Below are positions 16,940-25,801 of a DNA stretch of 39,544 nucleotides, piece by piece. The notes beneath the pieces are model-generated. The model worked only from the letters and a program-made list of their open reading frames with translations. It had not been told where the DNA came from and did not search any database. Each line of letters starts with the position of its first letter. Position 1 is the stretch's first letter. Source of the stretch: Actinomycetales bacterium JB111 (lineage in GTDB: Bacteria > Actinomycetota > Actinomycetes > Actinomycetales > Actinomycetaceae); contig FUHX01000056.1 of the NCBI GenBank assembly GCA_900163555.1, positions 1-39,544 on the forward strand, written 5' to 3'. The translations under genes were made by a program, and so were the position numbers.

Positions 16940-17866
16940 ATGTACGTCAGTCCCGCGCGCATCGCCCACATGTACTACGAGCAGGGCCTGACCCAGCAGC
17001 AGATCGCGAACGAGACGTCGCTGTCCCGCATCCGGGTCTCGCGCATCCTGCAGCAGGCACGGGTGGACGGCACCGTCACGATCACCATCGACTACGGCCG
17101 GTTCGACCCCACGCTCGAGGTGCGGCTCTCCGAGATCTACCCGGACACGCGGATCGTCGTCAGCGACTCGATCGACGGCTCCACCGACGCACTGACGGCC
17201 TCGCTGGGCGCCACGACGGCCCACTACCTGGCCCACACGCTCCGCGACGTCAACAGCCTGGCGATCGGGTGGGGCACCACGCTTCGTGCCGTCGCCGAGC
17301 GGCTCGACGACTCCCTCGCGGCCACGACCTTCGTCCCGCTCCTCGGCGGGCAGGTGCACGCGGGTCTCGACGTCCACGCCAACTCGATCGCGGAGGTCAT
17401 GGCCGCACGCTCCGGCGGATCCGCCATGCGCATCTTCGCGCCCGCGATCGCCGAGTCCGTCGAGGCGCGGGACACGCTCGTCCGCTCGGCATCGGTCAGG
17501 CAGACGCTCGCCCGTGCGGCGGGCGCCGACGCGGTCCTGTTCAGCGTGGGCGCCCCGTTCGCGGCAGGCACGACCCTCGGCAAGATCGGCTACTTCACGG
17601 CGGAGGAGATCGAGCAGCTGCGGGACTCCGGCGCGCAGTGCGACCTCATCTCGCTCGCCTACTTCGACGCCGACGGCGAGACCTGCGGTCAGGAGCTGAG
17701 CGACCGCACCGTCTCGCTCACCCTGGACGAGCTGTCGTCCATCCCGACCAAGATCTGCGTGGCCGGGGGCGAGTCCAAGCACGAGGCAGTGCGGATCGCG
17801 CTCGGTCTGGGCCTCGTGGACGTCCTGGTCACCGACGAGCGGACGGCCCGCTCCCTCGCCGACTGA
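16940..17866 (+). CDS. SorC/DeoR-type sugar-binding transcriptional regulator
   Basis: A 308-residue regulator. Residues about 17-40 form a helix-turn-helix (LTQQQIANETSLSRIRVSRI). Residues about 60-305 form the SorC sugar-phosphate-binding domain, with the typical GWGTTLRAVAERL and FVPLLGGQ segments and a C-terminal ICVAGGESKHEAVRIALGLGLVDVLVTDE. Family members repress catabolic genes until a phosphorylated sugar binds, so the inducer may be the product of the neighbouring FGGY kinase. ATG 16940 follows GGGGAGGA (16929-16936). Candidate target sites are the GATC-type dyads at 14923-15050 and TATGATCG near 16857. A long palindromic repeat follows the gene. Confidence 0.9.
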   Translation: MYVSPARIAHMYYEQGLTQQQIANETSLSRIRVSRILQQARVDGTVTITIDYGRFDPTLEVRLSEIYPDTRIVVSDSIDGSTDALTASLGATTAHYLAHTLRDVNSLAIGWGTTLRAVAERLDDSLAATTFVPLLGGQVHAGLDVHANSIAEVMAARSGGSAMRIFAPAIAESVEARDTLVRSASVRQTLARAAGADAVLFSVGAPFAAGTTLGKIGYFTAEEIEQLRDSGAQCDLISLAYFDADGETCGQELSDRTVSLTLDELSSIPTKICVAGGESKHEAVRIALGLGLVDVLVTDERTARSLAD

Positions 17867-17895
17867 CGGTCCCCCGTCCCTCTCCCCCGCCCACT

Positions 17896-17973
17896 CCCGC
17901 GAGGGAGGAACGCAGCACGCGAGGTCAGAACTCGACGTTCCGACCTCGCGTGCTGCGTTCCTCCCTCACCGGG
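17896..17973. repeat. 78-nt palindromic intergenic element, copy A
   Basis: A perfect 26-bp inverted repeat (17901-17926 with 17942-17967). The 15-nt centre holds a further 4-bp GAAC/GTTC stem, and CCCG/CGGG pair at the outer ends. Internally it is four copies of a CGCGAGGTAGGAAC-like unit with 20-nt spacing: two forward (from about 17899 and 17919) and two reverse (ending about 17949 and 17969). It lies between convergent genes (SorC-type regulator and ctaF), so it can act as a bidirectional terminator. It is clearly related to the element at 35709-35785. Confidence 0.85.
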
Positions 17974-18003
17974 AAGGAGAGGGCGGAAGGAATGTGCTGA
18001 GGG

Positions 18004-18483
18004 TCAGTGGGCGTGGATGCCGCGGTTGAACTCGTACATCTGGCCCGCAAGGCCGACGAGCGCGACGATGAGGCCGAGGCCCGTCATCCACCAGCCGACG
18101 GCCGGGCCGAGGAAGCCCAGCGTCACGGCGAAGCCGAGGACAAGGGGCCACCAGGAGCCGGGCGAGAACTCGCCGAGGTCGCCGGTGCGGTCCGCGATCT
18201 CACCGTTCGGGTTGTCCTCCCAGCGGGCCTCGGGCGTGGTGCGGCGCGCGGTGAGCCACAGGTACGCGCCCGTGAAGCCGTTGAGGCCGGCGGACAGGAA
18301 GAGCGCAGTGGTGCCGACGGGCTCGTAGTCGGCCACGAGCATGTAGGCGATGGCGACGACCAGGAAGAACACGGTCAGCCAGACGAAGAGCACGATCTCC
18401 GCGTGGAGCGGCCGGATGCGCGTCTGCGTCTCGGTCGTCCCGACCGCGGTGACCTGGCTGCCGTCGGGCTGCTGGGCGGTCAT
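18004..18483 (-). CDS. ctaF: cytochrome c oxidase subunit 4, actinobacterial type
   Basis: Small membrane subunit of the actinobacterial aa3 oxidase, 159 residues with four hydrophobic segments ([76 protein letters not shown]). The C-terminal FNRGIHAH-type ending is characteristic of this subunit. ATG 18483 overlaps the ctaD stop codon as ATGA (18480-18483), so it is translated with ctaD. It closes the ctaC-ctaD-ctaF operon. Confidence 0.94.
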   Translation of the reverse strand: MTAQQPDGSQVTAVGTTETQTRIRPLHAEIVLFVWLTVFFLVVAIAYMLVADYEPVGTTALFLSAGLNGFTGAYLWLTARRTTPEARWEDNPNGEIADRTGDLGEFSPGSWWPLVLGFAVTLGFLGPAVGWWMTGLGLIVALVGLAGQMYEFNRGIHAH

Positions 18484-20237
18484 GCCTGGTTCTCCTTGGT
18501 GTCGTCGGAGGTCCGTCCGCGGCCGGCGGCCACGAGCAACGCCTCGTCGGGTGCGGTGTGCTCCAGCGCGGTGACCTCCGGGTGGTGCAGGTCGAAGGCC
18601 GGTCGCTCGGAACGGATGCGCGGCAGGGAGACGAAGTTGTGGCCCGGGACGGGCGAGCTGGTGGCCCACTCGAGCGAGTTGCCGTAGCCCCACGGGTCGT
18701 TCTCGGTGGCGTTCATCTTGCCGCGCATCGTAACGTAGACGTTGATGAAGAAGAAGATCGTCGAGCTGGCGAGGATGAACGCGCCGACCGTGGAGATCTG
18801 GTTGTAGAACTGGTAGCCGTCCTCGACCATGTAGTCGGCGTAGCGGCGGGGCATGCCCTGCGCGCCGAGCCAGTGCTGGATGAGGAACGTCGTGTGGAAG
18901 CCGATGAAGGTCAGCCAGAACGTGATCTTGCCGAGCGTCTCGTTGAGCTTCCTTCCGGTCCACTTCGGGAACCAGAAGTGGATTCCCGCATACATCGAGA
19001 ACACGACCGTGCCGAACACCGTGTAGTGGAAGTGCGCGACGACGAAGTACGTGTCGTGGACGATGAAGTCCAGGGCCGGGGCGGCCAGGATGACGCCGGT
19101 GACGCCGCCGAAGACGAAGGTCGTCATGAAGCCGAGCGACCACAGCATGGGCGTCTCGAACGAGAGCTTGCCGCGCCACATGGTGCCGATCCAGTTCACG
19201 AACTTCACGCCGGTCGGGACCGCGATGAGCATCGTCATGAGCGAGAAGAAGTCGAGCATGACGCCGCCGGTGGTGAACATGTGGTGAGCCCACACGGTGA
19301 CGGACAGCGCGGCGATGGCGATCGTCGCGTAGACCAGGGTCTGGTAGCCGAAGACCGGCTTGCGCGAGAACACCGGGACGATCTCGGAGACGATGCCGAA
19401 GAACGGCAGGGCGATGACGTAGACCTCTGGGTGCCCGAAGAACCAGAACAGGTGCTGCCAGAGCATGGCTCCGCCGGCCTCGGGGTTGAAGATCTGTCCC
19501 CCGAGCACGCGGTCGAACCCGAGCCCGAACAGGGCCGACGCGAGGACCGGGAAGGCCATGAGGACGAGCAGCGAGGTGATGAGGATCGTCCACGTGAACA
19601 CCGGGACGCGCATCATCGTCATGCCAGGCGCGCGGTAGCAGATGATCGTGGCGATGAAGTTGACCGACCCGAAGATCGTGCCGAAACCGGTCATGGCGAT
19701 ACCCATGACCCACAGGTCGCCGCCGAGACCGGGCGAGAACGCCTCGGTCGACAGCGGGGCGTAGGCGGTCCAGCCGAAGCTGGCCGCTCCCTGAGGGGTG
19801 AGGAAGCCGGCGATGGCGACGAGGCCGCCGAACAGGAACAGCCAGTACGCGAACATGTTCAGCCGCGGGAACGCGACGTCGGCGGCGCCGATCTGCAGCG
19901 GGACCATGATGTTGCCGAACGCCGTGAACAGCGGGGTGGCGAACAGGAACAGCATGATCGTGCCGTGCATCGTGAACAGCTGGTTGTACTGCTCGGCCGA
20001 CTGCAGCATGAGGCCCGGGGAGAACAGCTCGACGCGCATGAGCAGCGCGAGGATGCCGCCGATCGCGAAGAAGAAGAACGCGGTGATCAGGTACATGTAC
20101 CCGATGACCTTGTGGTCCGTGGACGTCACCCAGGAGACGAAGAGCTTGCCGGCGGACTGCTTGTGCGGGCGGAGACCGGGGACGAGCTCGCCGCCGTCCT
20201 CGGCGCCCTTGGTGCCCTGCTCGATCGTGGTTGCCAT
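18480..20237 (-). CDS. ctaD: cytochrome c oxidase subunit I
   Basis: Catalytic heme a/heme a3-CuB subunit that reduces O2 to water and pumps protons. The 585-residue product has 12 membrane helices. Visible ligands: H91 (TMHGT, heme a), H269 with Tyr273 in HPEVY (CuB and the cross-linked Tyr), H318-H319 in WAHHM (CuB), and H402 and H404 in VAHFHYT (hemes a3 and a). The D-channel segment [21 protein letters not shown]-like stretch and the K-channel segment AVPTGVKF are intact, so this is an A-type pumping oxidase. The ATG at 20237 shares one base with the ctaC stop (TGATG). Full length, no anomalies. Confidence 0.97.
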   Translation of the reverse strand: MATTIEQGTKGAEDGGELVPGLRPHKQSAGKLFVSWVTSTDHKVIGYMYLITAFFFFAIGGILALLMRVELFSPGLMLQSAEQYNQLFTMHGTIMLFLFATPLFTAFGNIMVPLQIGAADVAFPRLNMFAYWLFLFGGLVAIAGFLTPQGAASFGWTAYAPLSTEAFSPGLGGDLWVMGIAMTGFGTIFGSVNFIATIICYRAPGMTMMRVPVFTWTILITSLLVLMAFPVLASALFGLGFDRVLGGQIFNPEAGGAMLWQHLFWFFGHPEVYVIALPFFGIVSEIVPVFSRKPVFGYQTLVYATIAIAALSVTVWAHHMFTTGGVMLDFFSLMTMLIAVPTGVKFVNWIGTMWRGKLSFETPMLWSLGFMTTFVFGGVTGVILAAPALDFIVHDTYFVVAHFHYTVFGTVVFSMYAGIHFWFPKWTGRKLNETLGKITFWLTFIGFHTTFLIQHWLGAQGMPRRYADYMVEDGYQFYNQISTVGAFILASSTIFFFINVYVTMRGKMNATENDPWGYGNSLEWATSSPVPGHNFVSLPRIRSERPAFDLHHPEVTALEHTAPDEALLVAAGRGRTSDDTKENQA

Positions 20238-21136
20238 CAGTGCTCCTCGCTCCCGCTCTCGGCCGGGTACCGCGGCAGGTCGTACTCGCGTCCGAGCTCG
20301 CCGGGCAGGTCCCCGACCCAGTCGTTGTCGCGGTACTCCTGCATGACCGCGTCGTACTCCTCCTGGGAGACGACCTCGACGTTGAACAGCATCTCGCTGT
20401 GGTACTCGCCGCACAGCTCCGCGCACTTGCCGGAGTAGGTGCCCTCGCGCTGCGGGGTGACCTCGAAGACGTTGGTCCGGCCCGGGAGCATGTCGACCTT
20501 GTAGAGGAAGGCCGGGATCCACAGGGCGTGGTTGACGTCGCGCGAGTGCACGTGGAACTCGACGGTCTGCCCCACCGGGAGGTACAGGGTGGGCAGCTGC
20601 TCCTCGTCGCCGACCTCACCGGTGAGCTCGACGCGGCCGCCGGAGTAGTAGACGCCGTCCGTCGTGTAGACGAAGTCCCAGCTCCACTGCTTGCCGTAGA
20701 TGTCGATGACCAGGTCCTCCTCCTCGGAGGTGTCCTGCATGACGGCGGTGGACTCCTGGGAGAAGTAGAACAGCGTGCCGACCAGGATCACGGGGATGAC
20801 GGTGAACATCATCTCGAGCGGCACGTGGTACCGAGTCTGCACGGGGAGCCGGGTGTCGTTCTTCCGCTTCCGGTAGACGACGATGCAGACGAGGATCATC
20901 AGCCAGACGGCTGCGCCGACCGCGAGGGCGGCGATCCAGGTGCCGTTCCAGAACGAGATCAGCTGGTCGGTCTTGTCCGTCATGTCCCGCGTGGACGGCA
21001 GGAACCCGACGTCGACACCCAGTCCCTCCTCGGACGGGGCGTTGGCGCCGCCGGTGCAGCCGGCGAGGACGATGCTCGCGACGACCGCTAGGGCCAGGAG
21101 CGGCCTGTGCCGCTTCTGTGGCTTGGTACTCCGCAC
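20237..21136 (-). CDS. ctaC: cytochrome c oxidase subunit II, CuA-bearing lipoprotein
   Basis: Accepts electrons from QcrC through its CuA centre. The 299-residue precursor has a lipoprotein signal with lipobox LAGC (Cys27), two membrane helices (around 65-90 and 108-130), then the extracytoplasmic cupredoxin domain. The CuA ligands are present: H203 (NHALW), C238, C242, H246 and M249 in [12 protein letters not shown]. The GTG at 21136 is chosen because AGGAAGG lies 8 nt upstream; a longer frame begins at 21220 but would put an Arg-rich extension before the signal. First gene of ctaC-ctaD-ctaF. TAGGCT at 21244-21239 (minus) is a possible -10. Confidence 0.95.
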   Translation of the reverse strand: MRSTKPQKRHRPLLALAVVASIVLAGCTGGANAPSEEGLGVDVGFLPSTRDMTDKTDQLISFWNGTWIAALAVGAAVWLMILVCIVVYRKRKNDTRLPVQTRYHVPLEMMFTVIPVILVGTLFYFSQESTAVMQDTSEEEDLVIDIYGKQWSWDFVYTTDGVYYSGGRVELTGEVGDEEQLPTLYLPVGQTVEFHVHSRDVNHALWIPAFLYKVDMLPGRTNVFEVTPQREGTYSGKCAELCGEYHSEMLFNVEVVSQEEYDAVMQEYRDNDWVGDLPGELGREYDLPRYPAESGSEEH

Positions 21137-21373
21137 GGGATTGGCCTTCCTGACGTCTTTCGATGCTCCCCGGACCCGCGAGGCTCGCGTCCGGCACCTT
21201 CGTATCCGGGCACGCAGCATCTCGGTCCTTCGTGGGGCAGCCTACCCCGGCATGACGACGCGGTGTCGCCAACTCTCACGCCGTGTCGGTGGGACTGATC
21301 CCACCTTCGGACCCCTCCCCCGGTCCTCCGCCCGCGCAAGGCCTGACCAGGCACGATGCCGCTGAGCGCACGC

Positions 21374-21423
21374 CTCGGCCCCCGGGCGCCGAGGGGCGCG
21401 ACCGGGGGCCGAGACGGTTCTGA
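21374..21423 (-). terminator. terminator after the FKBP lipoprotein gene
   Basis: CTCGGCCCCCGG (21374-21385) pairs with CCGGGGGCCGAG (21412-21423), a 12-bp stem with a 26-nt loop, 12 nt past the stop codon on the minus strand. Confidence 0.65.
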
Positions 21424-21434
21424 TCAGGTGGCGG

Positions 21435-22451
21435 TCAGGAGGCCGACTCCGAACCGGACTCGGAGCCGGACTCGGAGCTCGACTCGCCCGAGTCGGCGAT
21501 CTCCGGCCCGGGGACCGAGCCGACGATGTCCATGACGAACGCGGCCGCGGGCTGCGAGCCGTCCTCGCTGGCCGGAGCGGTCACGAGGACGCGCGAGCCG
21601 ACGGGGATGTCGGCGAGCCAGTCGACGACGCTCCCCATGCCGATCATCTGCGACTGCAGGCCCTCGGCCTGCCAGCTCGACTCCGTGGTCGCCCCGTCCC
21701 ACGTGGCCGCCGCGTACTGGACGAGCACGGAGGTGCCGGGGGTCGACGACACCGGGTCGCCGGTGCCCTCGGCGATGACGGTCGCCGTCGGCTCGGTCGG
21801 CTCCTCGGCGCCCTCGTTGATCGTGATGGTCGCCTCGGCGCCGAGGTCGCCGGAGATGGTGACGGGCAGCTCGCCGTCCTGCTCGACGACGGTCGCGTCG
21901 GCCTGTGCCTGCGCGTCCGGGGCAAAGGAGTCGATGACGTCGACGACGAACACCAGGGTGTCATCGGCCTCGATACCGGCGTTCGGGTTGCCGCCCCCAG
22001 GGCCGTACCCGAGGTCCGCGGGGATGGACATGATGACGCGGTCGCCGACGTGCGTGCCGGTGAGCGCCTCCTTCCACCCCGGGATGACCTGGTTGAGCCC
22101 GAACGCAGCCGGAGCCCCCCGATCGAACGAGGAGTCGAAGACGTCGCCGTCCCACACCTGTCCCACGTAGTTCGCGACGACCACGTCGTCCGCCCCGACC
22201 TCGTCACCGTCACCCTCGGTGAGGACCTCGGTCATGAGCTCGGCGGGCGCGCCGGACCCGGGGAACTCGATCGTCGGGTCGCCCCCGAACGCCGGGTCGA
22301 CCGTCGGGAGGTCCTCCCCCGCCGCGGTGGCGTCCTCGGACGAGCTCTCGGAGCCCGACTCGTCACCGTCGTCGTCGCCGCCGGAGCACCCGGCGAGGAC
22401 GAGGGCGGCGCCGAGAACGGCTGCTGGGATCAAGCGTGTGGGTCGGCGCAT
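21435..22451 (-). CDS. FKBP-type peptidyl-prolyl isomerase lipoprotein, tandem domains
   Basis: A 338-residue secreted, lipid-anchored protein (lipobox LAGC, Cys22) that probably assists folding outside the membrane. After an Asp/Glu/Ser linker, residues about 75-180 form a complete FKBP domain: NYVGQ, FDSSFDRG, VIPGWKEAL and LGYG match the FK506-site residues. Residues about 190-310 form a second FKBP-like repeat (VQYAAATWDG, WLADIPVGSRVLV) that lacks the LGYG tyrosine loop, so it is probably inactive. The C-terminus is a Ser-Glu-rich tail. ATG 22451 has GGAGG 5 nt upstream. Lies between ctaC and erpA on the same strand, with its own terminator. Confidence 0.9.
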   Translation of the reverse strand: MRRPTRLIPAAVLGAALVLAGCSGGDDDGDESGSESSSEDATAAGEDLPTVDPAFGGDPTIEFPGSGAPAELMTEVLTEGDGDEVGADDVVVANYVGQVWDGDVFDSSFDRGAPAAFGLNQVIPGWKEALTGTHVGDRVIMSIPADLGYGPGGGNPNAGIEADDTLVFVVDVIDSFAPDAQAQADATVVEQDGELPVTISGDLGAEATITINEGAEEPTEPTATVIAEGTGDPVSSTPGTSVLVQYAAATWDGATTESSWQAEGLQSQMIGMGSVVDWLADIPVGSRVLVTAPASEDGSQPAAAFVMDIVGSVPGPEIADSGESSSESGSESGSESAS

Positions 22452-22518
22452 GCGGCCTCCGTGTGTCGTGTTCGGATGCCCGTCTTCAGTCGGCCGGAGG
22501 CCGACGAGGGCATACGAA

Positions 22519-22546
22519 CGGCGCGCCGAGGCTGCCCGGCGCGCCG
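22519..22546 (-). terminator. terminator after erpA
   Basis: CGGCGCGCCG at 22519-22528 and again at 22537-22546 (self-complementary 10-mers) form a 10-bp stem with an 8-nt loop, 12 nt past the erpA stop. Confidence 0.65.
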
Positions 22547-22557
22547 AACGTGTGGGA

Positions 22558-22908
22558 TCAGTGGAACGAGTCGCCGCAGGCGCAGGAGCCGCCGGCGTTC
22601 GGGTTGTCGATGGTGAAACCCTGCTGCTCGATCGTGTCGGCGAAGTCGATCGACGCGCCGTCGAGGTATGGGGCCGACATCTTGTCGACCACCACCCCGA
22701 CCCCGTCGAAGTCGCGCACGGCGTCGCCGTCGAGCAGTCGCTCGTCGAAGTGGAGCTGGTAGATCAGGCCGGAGCAACCGCCGGGCTGCACCGCGACGCG
22801 CAGGCGGAGGTCGTCGCGCCCCTCCTGCTCGAGGAGGCTGCGCACCTTGGCGGCGGCGTCGTCGGAGAGGTTCACGCCGTGCGTGGCCTCGGTCATCGTG
22901 TCCGTCAT
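22558..22908 (-). CDS. erpA: A-type iron-sulfur cluster carrier (HesB/IscA family)
   Basis: A 116-residue carrier that delivers Fe-S clusters to apoproteins. The three conserved cysteines are C45 (PGGCSGL), C109 and C111 (SCACGDSF) near the C-terminus. ATG 22908 is preceded by AAGGA at about 7 nt. The minus-strand TAGTGT at 23000-22995 is a -10 candidate. Within this window it is the only Fe-S delivery protein; clients present here include LipA, the Rieske protein QcrA and possibly others. No suf or isc genes are adjacent. Confidence 0.93.
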   Translation of the reverse strand: MTDTMTEATHGVNLSDDAAAKVRSLLEQEGRDDLRLRVAVQPGGCSGLIYQLHFDERLLDGDAVRDFDGVGVVVDKMSAPYLDGASIDFADTIEQQGFTIDNPNAGGSCACGDSFH

Positions 22909-23108
22909 GGGACGTCCTTCCATCGCGTGCGGGCACCTGATCAGCCCGCTGTCGGGGCAACGCGTGCGTCTGCCGCGTTGTTCCCGCTGGCCCAACACTA
23001 CGTCCCCGACGCCGAAGCGTGGGAGAGGTTCCCCTCTCACCTTCTACGACGGGCCGGGAGGGTGAGACCCGAGGTCCGGCCCGCGTCGACGTCGCAGGTC
23101 GTCGGCGG

Positions 23109-23127
23109 CCCGGCGCTCAGCGCCGGG
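23109..23127 (-). terminator. short hairpin spanning the glycerate kinase stop codon
   Basis: CCCGGCGC (23109-23116) pairs with GCGCCGGG (23120-23127) with loop TCA, which is the stop codon TGA on the minus strand. It may terminate or stabilise the transcript; the stem is only 8 bp. Confidence 0.4.
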
Positions 23128-24355
23128 ACCAGGTGCGGGCGAGGCGGGCACCCCGGTCCTCGAGGGCTCGCCCGAGGGCGGCGGGGTCCGCCGCGGCCGG
23201 CTCCTCGTCCGGCAGCCTGCCCGGCACGAGGGCGGCGGACGCCGAGATGCCGGACGGCGCGAGCTCGCGCCGGGAAGCCGTGACGGTCCGCCCGACGGCG
23301 ACGACCGGGAGCGCCCGCTCGGCCGCCCGACGCCCGACGCCCGACATCACCGAGCTGCGCGCCTCGTCGGAGCCGACCTCGGTCGCCGACGTGACGACCA
23401 CGCCGTCCTGCCCGAGGACGTCGAGCGCGCCGTCGAGGCCGAGCTCGGCGGCGACCACGTCGGCGCCGTCGAACAGCCGCGCGCCGAGGGCCGCCAGCGC
23501 GAGTGCGGCGCCGCCCCCCGCTCCGCCACCGGGTGTGCGGGACGGGTCCAGGCGCGCGGGCTCGTCGCCGTGGGAGTGCGCGCCCGACGGCGCCCCTCCC
23601 CCGGCCCTCGCCCCGATCCCCCCGCCGAGCACCGGAAGTGGCGTCACGGCCGGGCGGGCCAGGTCGCTCGCCCGACGAGCGCCGAGGATCTCGGCGGCCA
23701 GGGAGCCGGCCCGACGGTCGTGGCGCTGGGCGTCGGCGGGATCCACGCCGAACCGTTCCGTCAGCATGGCGCCCGCTCCGTGCAGACCGGTGAGCGGATC
23801 GTCGACCGCCCGGGCGACGACGACGTCGACGTCCGTGAGCAGCCCCCGCGCGGCGGCGAACCGTTCCGGCCAGGCCTGCGGGTCGTCGTCGGGGGCGCGG
23901 TCGCCCCGGCCGTGGGCCGCCTCGGCGAGGGCCGTGACCAGGCCGGCACCGGCGTCGTGCACGACGGCGGCGGTCATGCCGACCACGACGCGGGTGGCCC
24001 CCTCGCGCACGGCTCGGGCGACGAGGACGCCGAGGCCGGTGGACGAGCCGGCCGACAGCGCCTCGCCGATCCGACCGGGCACGACGTGGGCACCGAGCAC
24101 CTCGTCCGCGTCGATCCACGCGGTGCCCGCGCGCCGGGCGATCGTCGCGGGGACCGTGCCGCCGAGGGGTCCCGGGACCAGATGCACCTCCCGGCTCGCG
24201 TCGGCGAGGACGGCGAGCACCCCGCCCGAGCCGTCGGACATGGGGAGGCTCCGAAGGTCGTCGTCGCGCTCGGTGCGCCATCCCGCGCCGAGCGCCGCCG
24301 CCACCTCGACGGCCGGGAGGGCCCCGACCCGGTCGGTGGCCACCAGCACCCTCAC
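23117..24355 (-). CDS. glycerate kinase-family protein, divergent
   Basis: Resembles GarK/GlxK glycerate kinases (glycerate to phosphoglycerate), 412 residues. Supporting segments are VPGPLGGTVPATIA, then GMTAAVVHDAGAGLVTAL (family GGTATNDGG-type region), GAGAMLTERFG and PGGGAGGGAALALAALGARL, followed by a Rossmann-like GADVVAAELGLDGALD. Several family motifs are altered: the N-terminal LSDGGEGT-like loop reads MSDGSGGV, and the NDGG element reads HDAG. A Gly/His-rich insert (about 258-280) interrupts the fold. Catalytic competence is therefore uncertain. GTG 24355 is one base after the stop of the dipeptidase gene, so the two form an operon. Confidence 0.75.
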   Translation of the reverse strand: MRVLVATDRVGALPAVEVAAALGAGWRTERDDDLRSLPMSDGSGGVLAVLADASREVHLVPGPLGGTVPATIARRAGTAWIDADEVLGAHVVPGRIGEALSAGSSTGLGVLVARAVREGATRVVVGMTAAVVHDAGAGLVTALAEAAHGRGDRAPDDDPQAWPERFAAARGLLTDVDVVVARAVDDPLTGLHGAGAMLTERFGVDPADAQRHDRRAGSLAAEILGARRASDLARPAVTPLPVLGGGIGARAGGGAPSGAHSHGDEPARLDPSRTPGGGAGGGAALALAALGARLFDGADVVAAELGLDGALDVLGQDGVVVTSATEVGSDEARSSVMSGVGRRAAERALPVVAVGRTVTASRRELAPSGISASAALVPGRLPDEEPAAADPAALGRALEDRGARLARTWSRR

Positions 24356-24356
24356 G

Positions 24357-25736
24357 TCAGGCGATGCCCCCGAGCCGGGCGAGCAGCAGCGCCTCCGCGA
24401 GGACGGCCTTCGCGTGCTCCCCGACGTGCAGCGACTCGTCGGCCGAGTGGGCGCGGGAGTCCGGGTCCTCCACGCCGGTGACGAGGATCTGGGCGTCCGG
24501 AAAGACCTGCTTGAGGTCGGAGATGAACGGGATCGAGCCGCCCATCCCCTGGTGGACCGCCGCGGATCCCCACGCCTGGGCCAGCGCCCACTCGGCCGCG
24601 TCCAGCGCCTCGGTCCGCTCGGAGCCGTCGAAGCCCGGGCCCGCCTCGGTGATCCGGGCGGCGACCTCCGCGCCGAAGGGCGCGTGCGCGGTCAGGTGGG
24701 CGACGAGCATGTCCGCGGCCTCGCGGGGGTCCTGGCCGGGGGCGACGCGCAGCGACAGCACGAAGGTGCACGCGGGGATGAGCGTGTTGGAGGACCGAGC
24801 GACCGACGTGGCGTCCAGCCCGATCACGGCCAGCGCCGGCTTCGACCACAGCCGGGACGCGATCGACCCGGTCCCGGCGAGCCGGAGCGAGTCCACGAGC
24901 CCGGCGCCGCGTCGGAACTCTGCCTCGTCGTAGTGGACGAGGTCGTTCTCGACCGCGTGCAGGCCGCCGACGGCGACCGAGCCGTCGTCGTCGTGCAGCG
25001 TGGCGATGAGGCGGGAGGCGAGGGTGACGGCGTCGAGGCTCGGCCCCCCGAACACGCCCGAGTGGACCGCGTGGTGGGCGGCCGTCACAGTCACCTCGAC
25101 CTGCGCCATGCCGCGCAGGGACGTCGTCAGCGAGGGCGTGCCGATCGCCCAGTTGGTCGAGTCGGCGACGACGATGACGTCCGCCGCGAGGTCGTCCTGG
25201 TACTGGGTGAGGAAGTCGTGGAAGGTCGGCGACCCGATCTCCTCCTCCCCCTCGACGAACACCGTCACCCCGACCGGGAGGTCGTCGCCGAGGGCGCGAA
25301 GGGCGCCGACGTGGGCCATGATCCCGGCCTTGTCGTCGGCCGCGCCGCGCCCGAACAGGCGCTCCCCGCGCCGCTCGGGGATGAACGGATCGTCGATCGA
25401 CCAGTCCGCCGTCTCGCCCGGGGGCTGCACGTCGTGGTGCGCGTAGAGCAGGACCGTGGGTGCGCCGTCGGGGCCGGGGCGGTGCGCGAGCACCGCGGGC
25501 CGGGAGACCCGGCCGTCCGCCGTCGTCGCGGTGACGACGCGGGCGGAGTCCAGGCCGGCGTCGCGCAGGAGGTCGGCGACGGCGTGGGCGCTGGTCGAAA
25601 GGTGCGCGGGGTCGAACGACGCGTTCGACACCGACGGGATCGTCACGAGGTCGATCAGCTCGTCGAGGACGCGCGCGTAGTCCTCGGCGGCACGGCGGGT
25701 GATGGCTGCGATGGTTTCGGTGGGGTCGCTTGTCAC
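24357..25736 (-). CDS. M20-family dipeptidase/peptidase
   Basis: Zinc-dependent peptidase of the M20 family, 459 residues. The metal and catalytic motifs are in order: LLYAHHDVQP (first metal ligand His and Asp), GRGAADDKAG (bridging Asp), VEGEEEIGS (catalytic Glu), VVADSTNW (metal Asp) and the C-terminal RAHSADESLHVGEH (last His). The dimerisation domain lies at about 215-335. No signal peptide, so cytoplasmic peptide turnover is expected. GTG 25736 is set by TAGCCT ending 6 nt upstream (leaderless). First gene of a two-gene unit with the glycerate kinase-like gene; divergent from the DUF3043 gene. Confidence 0.93.
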   Translation of the reverse strand: MTSDPTETIAAITRRAAEDYARVLDELIDLVTIPSVSNASFDPAHLSTSAHAVADLLRDAGLDSARVVTATTADGRVSRPAVLAHRPGPDGAPTVLLYAHHDVQPPGETADWSIDDPFIPERRGERLFGRGAADDKAGIMAHVGALRALGDDLPVGVTVFVEGEEEIGSPTFHDFLTQYQDDLAADVIVVADSTNWAIGTPSLTTSLRGMAQVEVTVTAAHHAVHSGVFGGPSLDAVTLASRLIATLHDDDGSVAVGGLHAVENDLVHYDEAEFRRGAGLVDSLRLAGTGSIASRLWSKPALAVIGLDATSVARSSNTLIPACTFVLSLRVAPGQDPREAADMLVAHLTAHAPFGAEVAARITEAGPGFDGSERTEALDAAEWALAQAWGSAAVHQGMGGSIPFISDLKQVFPDAQILVTGVEDPDSRAHSADESLHVGEHAKAVLAEALLLARLGGIA

Positions 25737-25748
25737 CCCTCGAGGCTA
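25734..25748 (-). promoter_or_regulatory. leaderless promoter for the M20 dipeptidase
   Basis: TAGCCT on the minus strand (25748-25743), 6 nt before GTG 25736, with no ribosome-binding site. Confidence 0.6.
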
Positions 25749-25786
25749 GACGCTGGGCGCGCGCGGGCGCCGCATCGGTTGTCCAT

Positions 25787-25801
25787 TAACCTCAGGGGGT
25801 G
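25787..25801 (+). promoter_or_regulatory. leaderless promoter for the DUF3043 gene
   Basis: TAACCT at 25787-25792, exactly 6 nt before GTG 25799, with no ribosome-binding site. Confidence 0.6.

Noticed and set aside
17896-17973. CRISPR array or insertion-sequence end
   Set aside because: The 20-nt units are arranged forward-forward-reverse-reverse without unique spacers, and no cas or transposase gene is nearby.
18558-20438. Plus-strand 626-codon frame opposite ctaD
   Set aside because: Asp/Glu/Arg-rich shadow of ctaD, a normal effect of high-GC codon bias; ctaD has all heme and copper ligands.
22919-23116. Gene in the gap between erpA and the glycerate kinase gene
   Set aside because: No frame with a ribosome-binding site or sensible composition; the gap holds only the erpA -10 candidate and a small GAGAGG/CCTCTC dyad (23023-23038).
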